Source of the DNA: Zarea fungicola
Taxonomy: Eukaryota; Ascomycota; Sordariomycetes; Hypocreales; Cordycipitaceae
Direction: 5' to 3'
NCBI GenBank assembly: GCA_900169235.1
Contig: FWCC01000272.1
Span: 1-13,562 of the forward strand
DNA length: 13,562 bases
In this document: in pieces, positions 7,841 through 13,562 of the stretch
How positions within the stretch are numbered: the first letter of the stretch is position 1
Layout of the letters: the number at the start of each line of letters is the position of its first letter
Notes under the pieces: generated by a model
The model's input: only the letters and a program-made list of their open reading frames with translations
Databases searched by the model: none
Told to the model about the DNA's origin: nothing
Translations under genes and position numbers: made by a program

Positions 7841-8409
7841 CCCGACGCCTCGCCTGAAACGGCGGATGAGGGGGTGGAGGAAGGGTTGGCGACGCCCTGG
7901 GAGTCTTTGGGATACTTGATCCAGTCAGGATGGACAGCGGCCGTCATCCCCGGCGTGGAGGCAGACATAACATCTGGTGTACAGGCAGTGGCGGAAGTTG
8001 TAGTGGACTGTAGCATTGTACCCGAAGTGGCGACGACGGCCGGATTGACTTCACAGGATGTGGCGTCATTTGGAAATTTAAGAAACATTGTGGTGATGGA
8101 AGAGGCAGTGGAGGTGGCGGACCACGAAAGGCAGGCAGTCAACGCGGCGGCAGGGAGCGACGTAGTATAGGGTATGGTGTATGTCAAATCTGGGTAAATG
8201 AGGCTAACATTGGACACGCCAGGATTCCATGAGGTTGAGTTGAATAATTGTTGAACCTCTTCCCCATAGACTACGGCAAGGTCCAGAACCTTTTGACCTT
8301 CTAGAGGTTGCCAGCGTCCGATTGCGGTCGGCCCAGCAGTAGACGGTGAAGAGGCTAGTATAGGAGCGGCAAGAACAAAGACAGCGTAGATCATAGTGGC
8401 AGCCTGCAT
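7705..8409 (-). CDS. Secreted Ser/Thr/Pro-rich protein, 234 aa
   Basis: Single-exon frame on the minus strand. Residues 1-19 form a signal peptide (MQAATMIYAVFVLAAPILA), with cleavage likely near ILA-SS. The central region, about 20-165, has mixed composition with two N-glycosylation sequons (FNSTSW, SNVSL) and motifs such as TAIGRW and DLAVVYGEEVQQLF. From about 170 to the end the chain is dominated by Ser, Thr, Pro and Ala (SSSASSPSSVWAPTPKSS), as in O-glycosylated cell-wall or surface proteins, and ends with four cysteines in CPTPC...QCYVC. There is no GPI-type hydrophobic tail in this frame. A TATAAA lies 54 nt before the start. No family is recognised. A decayed relative of its 3' end lies at 6761-6890. 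A second minus-strand frame through 7741-7860 looks codon-biased, but only because Ser/Thr/Pro/Ala codons have C in the second position. Confidence 0.65.
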   Translation of the reverse strand: MQAATMIYAVFVLAAPILASSPSTAGPTAIGRWQPLEGQKVLDLAVVYGEEVQQLFNSTSWNPGVSNVSLIYPDLTYTIPYTTSLPAAALTACLSWSATSTASSITTMFLKFPNDATSCEVNPAVVATSGTMLQSTTTSATACTPDVMSASTPGMTAAVHPDWIKYPKDSQGVANPSSTPSSAVSGEASGPTSSSASSPSSVWAPTPKSSASTSSTTCPTPCATSPGGQCYVCN

Positions 8410-8462
8410 CGTGTACGTGTGTCAGTGGTTTTCGGCAAAAAAGCCACATTGGTGAGCTTGGC

Positions 8463-8468
8463 TTTATA
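8463..8468 (-). promoter_or_regulatory. TATA box of the 234-aa secreted-protein gene
   Basis: TATAAA on the minus strand (GGTATAAAGC), 54-59 nt upstream of the ATG at 8409. Distance and sequence match the TATA placement of the 88-aa gene nearby and support the chosen start. Confidence 0.55.
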
Positions 8469-8878
8469 CCAAGACACCCTCGGGATGGTTGTGTCAAAAG
8501 TAGCGTATATACACAATGCGTTTTGATTTAGCGTGAAACACCTGGAAATGATGGATTTTCACAAATCACGGGTATGTAATGGAACGCTGGCCCATCTGAG
8601 AGTACCATTTGGTATATATGCACTTACCATTGGGGAAGAGAACGTATCTGACCATCTGCTCAACGTATGCAAAGAGAGAGCAGAAAAAAGGTTACGCGTC
8701 AGGATATATAGTAGCATCCACCCCAACCCGAGGCCGCCGGAAGACGGCCGTTGCCGAATCAAACGCAGAGAATGGAAATGATCATGGCGTGGGCTGTCCA
8801 GCATCATCACCCGAACTCGGATAGGTGACATCCCATCTCTGCATCGCACTCATTCTCCGTATTGCTTTCGAATCCACG
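8469..8878. other. Spacer, no supported gene
   Basis: Upstream flank of the 234-aa gene and 3' flank of the possible minus-strand gene at 8879. Several overlapping frames run on both strands between 8530 and 8850 with no motif, signal peptide or splice site worth calling. Confidence 0.5.
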
Positions 8879-9205
8879 CTACATGGGTCGAACGTGGTTG
8901 TCAGCCCCTCCAGGTTCAGCAAGGTTTGTGCATTTTCCGCCGTCGTCTGACCTCACACAATAGCACTTGCGAACAGCCATCTGCACCGTTTTCGGGCTCG
9001 GTTCCGCATGGTTATCCAACACGTCCACAATATACCAATCAGTAAAATGCGCGACGTGCAATGGATGGTTGTGGGAACAGGAGAAGACTTCAACCGCCCC
9101 TGCGCACCCCATGTGCGTCATGGTCAGCCCCCGGCTGGCATGTCTCGCGTGGCTCGTCCCGATAGTAGCAGCAACGTTGGATAGGAATCCTTCACAATCC
9201 ATCAA
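8879..9205 (-). CDS. Possible small His/Cys-containing protein, hypothetical
   Basis: Minus-strand frame of up to 108 codons ending in TAG. The stretch GCAGAVEVFSC, SHNHPLHVAHFTDWYIVDVL and MAVRKCYCV reads like folded protein, with spaced cysteines and several histidines that could form disulfides or a metal site. The first 30 residues (MMDCEGFLSNVAATIG) are weaker and not hydrophobic enough for a signal peptide, so the true start may be a missed exon. A candidate acceptor (CTGAC, then CAG) falls just before the convincing part, but no donor-exon pair could be established. The opposite-strand frame over 8967-9275 has no ATG at its start. No family is recognised. It may be a real small secreted-type protein, an exon, or a remnant. 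Confidence 0.35.
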   Translation of the reverse strand: MMDCEGFLSNVAATIGTSHARHASRGLTMTHMGCAGAVEVFSCSHNHPLHVAHFTDWYIVDVLDNHAEPSPKTVQMAVRKCYCVRSDDGGKCTNLAEPGGADNHVRPM

Positions 9206-9267
9206 TTCATCAATAGGTCATACGTTCCATGGCTTAGATATGGGAGCTGGTGGGGATCTGAGCTTCG

Positions 9268-9411
9268 GCCTGTGACTGATGATGACCGCCACGCACTCGG
9301 CAACCACGCCGCTCAACCGTCCGGTAATCCGCTGCTGATGAGAATCCATGTGATGCGACGGCCGCAGTTACCACGCCTTGCCACTTGGCCTCCAGTTCAG
9401 CCTCAGTTTAC
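9268..9411 (-). repeat. Diverged direct repeat, left copy
   Basis: About 140 bp matching 11039-11180 in the same orientation. Shared runs include GCACTCGGCAACCACGC, GGTAATCCGCTGCTGAT and TCCAGTTCAGCCT. Differences are scattered substitutions plus a 3-nt and a 1-nt indel. On the minus strand both copies begin an open frame with the same peptide pattern (AELEAKWQ here, AELDAKLQ in the other copy), so both may be remnants of one exon. The repeat lies about 230 bp upstream of the Clr2-like gene. Confidence 0.75.
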
Positions 9412-9547
9412 ATTGTGTAATGCAACCTTGGCAGGGCAGACATGTATATGACCAGCATGCATCAACCAAAGATTCACGGGTAGACTAGTGAGGCATATAA
9501 AGTGACGCGAGGCCTCCAGGACATGGATGCCTGCATATGAGATGGCA

Positions 9548-9553
9548 TATAAA
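9548..9553 (+). promoter_or_regulatory. TATA box of the Clr2-like gene
   Basis: TATAAA 96 nt before the ATG at 9644, which is the first ATG downstream of it. A second TATAAA lies at 9496-9501. Together they support transcription of the downstream gene and its chosen start. Confidence 0.5.
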
Positions 9554-9643
9554 CAGGCAGCCCATCCGAGGAAACGGTGGGAGAGAGGCGCACATTAGCT
9601 CAGGCCATTCTCATCACAACGGCCGCGCTATCATCACTGAAAT

Positions 9644-10595
9644 ATGGCTGGCGACTGCATCGTAACTCAACTAGCCAGCATGACACAATCCACTATCACC
9701 CGGTAAGCTCTACGCAGTATCATATAGATTCATTACTAACTCGCTCAGTGGTAAACGCAAAAATACGGGGCATATCCACGGAGGCGGCCACGGCTCGCCA
9801 GGCCCAGCGAACAATACTGCCTCTGGCAACCGAACCGCGTCGATCAAAGCTGACGCAGTATACCGAAGCGGAGAGTTGGTTTGGTGCAAAAGGTACTTTA
9901 CCAATATCTGGCAGCTTGCAATTGTGAACGGCGATCAAGTCTATCTACCGATGGTGCCCCGCGGAGGACGGTACGAGGCAATCTCGAAACTCGAAACAGA
10001 ACCATATCTGGCTTTGCCAAAAGGTTCAGACCATATAGGCTTCGAACGTGATGTAACGCGCATTCTCCTTTCGTACTCATTATATACGATGCGCTATTAT
10101 GTTCCGGAGCTCGGGATTTGGACTTTCCCCTTTGTCTTCTTCGGAGCTGAACGAATGGACATGGGCGACGCCCTTCGGTTATACCCGGGTTGTGAGTCTG
10201 ATGAATTAACCGTGTTGGATATCCAATACATCTGCAGGTCGGATTCTGAGCCAGAAGTTATCTTCTTTCGAGGCAATACATACAAGCTGGGGGCAGACTC
10301 GGCTAGAGTAAGACCGGAGAGCCTTCCAGCACCACTGCGAAATACAGGCGACGCCTGGTCTTTATGCCGTAAAGACGTCAAAATAACACATGAGAACATT
10401 GCCGGTCGCTTCTATCCCAAGCGGCCACTGCCTCAGTATGGAAAACACACGCAAGGTGTAACCGAGTGCCAAACTAGATGCGAAGTACTCAAGTCGACTA
10501 TCCCAGATGTGGCAGGCGAGATCGAGGAACGCTTACTGGAGGCAAGCGCATTGATAATACCGCGGGATGGCTTCTTCTACAGCAAATTAATCTAA
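9644..10595 (+). CDS. Clr2-like (cryptic loci regulator) silencing protein, short form, two exons
   Basis: Model join(9644..9702, 9749..10595), 301 aa. Splicing restores one frame from the first ATG after the TATA box. Residues 1-20 are a short leader and 21-50 a Gly/His/Asn/Ser-rich linker. From 57 the chain reads YRSGELVWCK, then IWQLAIV and YLPMV, the GELVW...W.L.V pattern that opens the conserved part of fungal Clr2 proteins. Further matches are GAERMDMGDALRL (152-164), LTVLDIQYI (173-181), GNTYKL (195-200) and NIAGRFYPKRPL (236-247), resembling the GxExIxxGDAVRL, GDIY and GRWY motifs of that family. Fission-yeast Clr2 works in the SHREC complex in heterochromatic transcriptional silencing. 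These matches are from memory of the family, not a search. At 301 aa this is much shorter than typical Clr2 proteins, so it may be a minimal paralogue or degraded copy. Two diverged direct repeats bracket it. Confidence 0.6.
9703..9748 (+). other. Intron, 46 nt, in the Clr2-like gene
   Basis: Donor GTAAGC, branch point TACTAAC and acceptor CAG, all textbook fungal. Splicing joins CG to T to make an arginine codon and links the ATG at 9644 with the long frame that otherwise has no in-frame ATG upstream of 9876. Confidence 0.85.
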
Positions 10596-11484
10596 CCAGA
10601 GTTTGATATTTCCGATATGCGCTTTTCTGCTAACTTACATGTCTCTTGTCTACTGTTTGTTTGCTCCTTCGTTTATTTACTGCTTTGTTCATCTTGCAGC
10701 TTGGTCCACTGATGTCGGTACGCCACGTATTCTGATCCCGCTATGCTAGTGTAATGTAGACTGGAGGTATGGAAGCTATGTACTTCTGCTTTAAGGTGGA
10801 TGCAGTCTTTTTGTTGGGGGAAGTGAAAACTGTCCAACTTTCAGCCGCCATAAAGCCACTGTACCCTACAGCAGATCAGAAGGCCATATATCGCCCGTGG
10901 AGATCCTTCCAGATTCACTGTCCTGCTATCGACTTCTGCAAGTGATAGGACACTCCGGCCAGCAACTAAAACAAGCAAGAAACGCGGACCGTGTCACATC
11001 TACGTTTTTCCTTTTACATAACACTGTCAAACTCGAAAGCCTGCGACTGATGACTGCCGCGCACTCGGCAACCACGCAGCTCAACCGCCAGGTAATCCGC
11101 TGCTGATATGAATCCATATGATGCGACGCCACAGTTGTCATCTCTTGCAACTTGGCGTCCAGTTCAGCCTGACATGTTACGAGGGGGCATGACAGTGGCT
11201 GCATACTGTACGTCAGGAGTGAGATCAAGCGTTAAGGTTTTGAACATGAATGAGATTAGGCACCCGTGGCTTGACAAGAGTGTAAACAGCCTAGGACCGA
11301 AATGCAAACGCAGAGCCGACGCGGGCGGCGCAGCAGCCAAACACCTAATATGAAGGATAACTGCAAAGCAGTGCGGCACTCGACATTTTCTCTCACTATT
11401 GCGTTGCATAGAAATATTCATAGATTGCGGGCGCAAATTTGCATTCTTATTAGGTACATTAGATGCAGTTTTTAGACAACTTAT
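10596..11484. other. Spacer containing the right direct repeat
   Basis: 3' flank of the Clr2-like gene, then the repeat copy at 11039-11180, then the 3' flank of the minus-strand pentapeptide-repeat gene. A 100-codon minus-strand frame at 10926-11228 runs through the repeat, but it has no protein-like features outside it and is not called. Confidence 0.5.
11039..11180 (-). repeat. Diverged direct repeat, right copy
   Basis: Partner of 9268-9411 in the same orientation, about 1.77 kb to the right. On the minus strand the copy begins AELDAKLQEM and then diverges in frame from the left copy because of a 1-nt indel within the GGCCG/GCC stretch. Similarity stops within a few bases of both stated ends. 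Confidence 0.75.
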
Positions 11485-12191
11485 TCATTTAGCGCACAAG
11501 CGAAACATCTCATCATGTAACTCGACTTTGCCCAAACAGATTGTTTTCAGAAGACGAATGAAATGTGATAATGTATAGTAGATGGCAGAGTTTATCTTGC
11601 CAAAAGCCTCCAACAGTTTGGGGTCGAGGTTATCAGCATCCAAGGAAGTCATAAAAGCTTCCAACTGTTCGACTTCCAAGTGTTCGGCTTCCAACTGTTC
11701 GACTTCCAAGTGTTCGGCTTCCAACTGGTCGGCTTCCAACTGTTCGACTTCCAACTGTTCGGCTTCCAACTGTTCGGCTTCCAATCGTTCGGCTTCCAAT
11801 CGTTCGGCTTCCAACTGTTCGGCTTCCAACCGTTCGGCTTCCTCTACATAGTCGAGGATATCAGCAACCAAGGGAGTTATTTCAGCTTCAATATCATCGA
11901 CTATTTCTTGACTGAAGTCTTTAGAATTCATGATTTCATCTGAAAATTTGTCAAGAAAACCTATAGAACTAGATATGAATGTTGATTAGATTCGGACATA
12001 CTCTGTATGCTCTATCAAAATACGTACGTCTTATGGAAGGGATTATCTACCAAATTGCTGAGGGCAGTAATTAAAGGCCCTGAATCCGTGGGACAAACAC
12101 TGATCGTTGAGCGAAGAAGTGCGCATGAACGTTTTGGAATTTTAAATCCTTGTTCGGCGCCATCGAGAATCGCATCAAACGGATTGCTCAT
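11485..12191 (-). CDS. Pentapeptide (xLEAE) repeat protein, two exons, 215 aa
   Basis: Model complement(join(11485..11968, 12028..12191)). Exon 1 (54 codons, start [16 protein letters not shown]) lies upstream of what looks like a single-exon gene starting at 11931; a canonical intron joins them so that exon 2 begins [13 protein letters not shown] and continues without a stop. Residues about 96-160 are some twelve consecutive five-residue units with Leu at a fixed position ([20 protein letters not shown]). The units alternate in pairs ([10 protein letters not shown]), a 30-bp higher-order repeat. A five-residue period is not the heptad of a normal coiled coil; a long, strongly acidic helix is likely. 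The C-terminal 55 residues ([18 protein letters not shown], then [11 protein letters not shown]) look like amphipathic helices. There is no signal peptide or membrane anchor. No family is recognised. Repeat number probably varies between strains. Confidence 0.7.
11658..11841 (-). repeat. 15-bp tandem repeat, about 12 copies, coding
   Basis: The plus-strand unit is TTCCAACTGTTCGGC with variants (AAGTG, AACTGG, AATCG, AACCG; GAC for GGC). Unit length is a multiple of three, so reading frames stay open on both strands, which explains several shadow frames here. In the coding frame the units give xLEAE pentapeptides. Most substitutions occur at a few positions (Q/R/H, A/V, E/D). Within 11660-11720 the units alternate in a 30-bp pattern, suggesting recent pairwise expansion. 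Confidence 0.9.
11969..12027 (-). other. Intron, 59 nt, in the pentapeptide-repeat gene
   Basis: Donor GTACGT, branch-like CTAAT about 18 nt before the end, acceptor CTAG. Splicing joins AC to T to form a threonine codon and keeps both exons in one frame. A later TTTTCAG at about 11940-11946 is an alternative acceptor but would bring an immediate stop into frame. Confidence 0.75.
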
Positions 12192-12277
12192 GCTTCTGGG
12201 TTAGAAGGAAAGTAAGTATGTTGCGAGATCTAAAATAGCTATGCTCTATTTACGCCGGGTTTATTAGTGTCATATAT

Positions 12278-12316
12278 GGGAGGAATCGGGGTCGCGTGTA
12301 CCAAAAGATTCCTCCC
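12278..12316. repeat. Perfect 10-bp inverted repeat
   Basis: GGGAGGAATC (12278-12287) and GATTCCTCCC (12307-12316) with a 19-nt loop. It is the first of several perfect inverted repeats between the pentapeptide-repeat gene and the assembly gap. Confidence 0.8.
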
Positions 12317-12710
12317 AGCAGGGGTATCCAATCAGCAGCTTCTTTCGTGTCGCCGGGGGCCTTGAGCCTGCTTCGCCGCTTCATGATACAGAAAGTTTGG
12401 TCGGCACAGTACTGTATATTCCCTGTTGTTGTTATTTTTCTTCATCATGTGTATATTGAGGAGTTTTTTACACATGTTGTAGCCGGATTTTGACCATAAT
12501 CAAAGCCCCAAATCAAAGCTGCTGAGAGCGCCACCTCTCAACCCGTGCAAACGCAATCGAACTTTTTGGTGTTTGCACAAACAGCACGAGCCATGAGTAC
12601 CTACCCTATATTGACGTGCCATTCGCCGGGTACCCGGCGGGTTGACTAAGCACACGCTACGCTGGGAGCTTAGGCTCCCCCCTCTCCCTTGGAGAGGGGG
12701 CGACAGTACC
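12317..12710. other. Spacer rich in inverted repeats
   Basis: No gene seen. Perfect arms occur at GTGCAAAC/GTTTGCAC (12545-12552 and 12571-12578), a 16-bp palindrome CGCCGGGTACCCGGCG (12624-12639), GGGAGC/GCTCCC (12664-12669 and 12674-12679), and CCCCCTCTCC/GGAGAGGGGG (12678-12687 and 12691-12700). The last two overlap and compete. GC-rich hairpins next to an N gap fit an old transposon end or a sequence that is hard to sequence. On the minus strand the stretch beginning AGTCAACCCGCC loosely recalls Fot/pogo-type termini, but this is a weak impression. Confidence 0.55.
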
Positions 12711-12712
12711 NN
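12711..12712. other. Two-base assembly gap (NN)
   Basis: Two unknown bases 4 nt before the left arm of the TIR-bounded element. Sequence linkage between the two sides depends on the assembler, not on contiguous reads. Confidence 1.
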
Positions 12713-12742
12713 CGTATCTGCGTCGCTTGCGTATCCAGCTTT

Positions 12743-12979
12743 TTAACCTTCGTTCATACATTTGAATAATACAACATCACTCGAATCAATAAAATTATAT
12801 ATAGACATATAGCTAGGCTTTTGTATAAATACATAGTCCAAGGCAAGTAAATTTTTGGCATAGGTGATGCTGTCGTAGGCTTGGTTCTGTATTGGTTTCC
12901 TAAAATGCTGCAACACTTTTGCACTCATTTTGCGACTACGACCGGGTAATTTGGAGGCGGCATACACTATTTTGAACAT
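12743..12979 (-). CDS. Short ORF inside the TIR element, hypothetical 78 aa
   Basis: ATG at 12979 to TAA at 12743-12745 on the minus strand; the frame is open a further ten codons upstream but without an ATG. The peptide is basic in its first half (KLPGRSRKMSAKVLQHFRKP) and more hydrophobic and aromatic in the second (LLALDYVFIQKPSYMSIYNF). The stop codon and the final few residues lie in or next to the left inverted-repeat arm, so the frame terminates in transposon end sequence. A CTGAT followed by CAG just upstream (around 13000-13022) could be a splice acceptor, implying a missing 5' exon. It is not recognised as transposase. It may be a captured gene fragment, a leftover of an element protein, or chance. 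Confidence 0.3.
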   Translation of the reverse strand: MFKIVYAASKLPGRSRKMSAKVLQHFRKPIQNQAYDSITYAKNLLALDYVFIQKPSYMSIYNFIDSSDVVLFKCMNEG

Positions 12980-13527
12980 CAAGTCAGAGACCCTGCTATA
13001 ATCTGTCACTACTTATATCAGAAGTAAAGAAGCTTCTCTTCTCTTGGCAACGATATAGTATTTTAATGGGAAGTCTGCTCATCAATGTCTACAGTCGATT
13101 TCTGTATTAATTGCTGCACTGGTCACCTAGCCAGACTGTGCGGGGCTCTCACGAGTTGTATATGTTATTGCCGTACAATAATAGAAAATAAAGCTCATTA
13201 CAGTCTAGCACTAAGCTGTAAGCAGTATAATATAATTATTGTATATAAAATATATTATAGCTGAAATTTTAAGTCGAATGCATTAAGTTGGCGATGCTGA
13301 TATGTATAATGGGTGATGAACTCGATTATTTGTAGCATATTGGTGCCAAGCCACACCTAAAACTAATAGTGAGTTGAACTGGCGTACCAAAATATTAGGC
13401 ATGCCATGACCTGCAGGCTACTAGTACACCATTGAAAATAGTGTTGAATGAAAATATGAATGCATGTAAGTGGCTCAGTTTTATTTTAGGCTATTTGGGC
13501 TTCAAGTGCTTGCGTTGACTAACACTC
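12980..13527. other. Non-coding interior of the TIR element
   Basis: AT-rich, with TATAATATAATTATTG-like runs around 13225-13260. No open frame of note, hairpin cluster or internal repeat was found. Confidence 0.5.
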
Positions 13528-13562
13528 AAGGTTGAAAAGCTAGATACGCAAGCGACGCAGAT

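Larger units (their letters stand above)
12716..13562. mobile_element. TIR-bounded AT-rich element, probable non-autonomous DNA transposon
   Basis: The 35 nt at 12716-12750 and the reverse complement of 13528-13562 agree at 33 of 35 positions; the terminal 20 nt (ATCTGCGTCGCTTGCGTATC) are identical. The enclosed sequence, 847 bp in total, is visibly more AT-rich than the rest of the window, most strongly near 13220-13280. No transposase motif is present, only one short frame. Size and structure fit a large MITE or an internally deleted transposon. The left arm is preceded by CGT and an N gap, and the right arm coincides with the end of the window, so the arms may extend outward and no target-site duplication can be read. 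If TA is the target, the arms could begin one base further in (TCTGCG). An assembly artefact joining two copies of a repeat is the main alternative. Confidence 0.65.

Noticed and set aside
7702..7860. A second minus-strand frame with strong C/G third positions (contains SNIKLGVKPIIRVGADSKVK)
   Set aside because: The bias is explained by the overlapping Ser/Thr/Pro/Ala-rich frame, whose second-position C falls at the third position of this frame. The relic copy has 8-nt and 1-nt indels that break it, and it has no start of its own.
7874..8170. 98-codon plus-strand frame rich in Val, Ala and Glu
   Set aside because: It is the mirror of the Ser/Thr-rich minus-strand gene, which has a signal peptide and a TATA box; the plus frame has neither.
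8967..9275. 102-codon plus-strand frame
   Set aside because: Starts at TTG, has no motif and is antisense to a more protein-like minus-strand frame.
9577..9927. 116-codon plus-strand frame overlapping the Clr2-like gene start
   Set aside because: It begins at a GTG, ignores the canonical 46-nt intron, and runs in a different frame from the long conserved second exon.
11582..11943. Plus-strand frames through the 15-bp repeat (FGFQLFDFQ and [10 protein letters not shown] types)
   Set aside because: The 15-bp unit is a multiple of three, so all frames stay open. Only the minus frame links to a spliced upstream exon and a non-repetitive tail.
12007..12204. 65-codon plus-strand frame
   Set aside because: Antisense to exon 1 of the pentapeptide-repeat gene, which has a canonical intron; the plus frame lacks motifs.
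12624..12650. Helitron-like 3' end: hairpin followed by CTAA
   Set aside because: The base after CTAA is G rather than the expected T, no 5' TC end or helicase was found, and a 16-bp palindrome plus a four-base motif is weak evidence.

Overview
The window looks like nuclear DNA of a filamentous ascomycete (Pezizomycotina; a Sordariomycete such as a hypocrealean fungus would fit, but this is inference). The evidence is three short introns of 46-59 nt with canonical fungal donor (GTAAAT, GTAAGC, GTACGT), branch (CTAAC or CTAAT) and acceptor (TAG or CAG) signals, TATA boxes 50-100 nt before start codons, monocistronic genes on both strands, short secreted cysteine-rich or Ser/Thr-rich proteins, and long gene-poor spacers. 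There are no operons, tRNAs, rRNAs or CRISPR arrays. A two-N gap at 12711-12712 shows this is scaffolded assembly.

Layout. 1-230 is a pyrimidine-rich tract with a 70-bp internal period. 230-1665 has no convincing gene. 1666-2789 (minus) is a two-exon gene for a membrane-anchored protein with a degenerate Hsp70/actin-like ATPase fold. 2790-4400 is gene-poor and holds a nested inverted repeat near 3399-3471. 4401-4946 (minus) is an orphan acidic protein of 181 aa. 4947-6760 is gene-poor except for a cysteine-rich reading frame (5757-6035) that looks like the 3' part of a secreted-protein gene. 6761-8409 is a small secretome island: a relic of a Ser/Thr-rich gene, an intact 88-aa ten-cysteine secreted protein (7052-7318), and an intact 234-aa Ser/Thr/Pro-rich secreted protein (7705-8409, minus).

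8879-9205 (minus) is a possible short His/Cys-containing protein. 9644-10595 (plus) is a two-exon gene whose product resembles fungal Clr2-type transcription-silencing proteins; it is bracketed by two diverged direct repeats of about 140 bp. 11485-12191 (minus) is a two-exon gene whose first exon (54 codons) is easy to miss; its product carries about twelve pentapeptide repeats of the form xLEAE. 12278-12700 is dense in perfect inverted repeats, and 12716-13562 is an AT-rich segment bounded by 35-nt terminal inverted repeats, i.e. a probable DNA transposon derivative.

Taken together this is accessory fungal sequence: effector-like secreted proteins, orphan repeat-rich genes, decayed duplicates, and a mobile element. 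The genes do not form an evident pathway. The strongest leads are the repeat-bracketed Clr2-like gene, the pentapeptide-repeat protein with its hidden first exon, and the TIR-bounded element.
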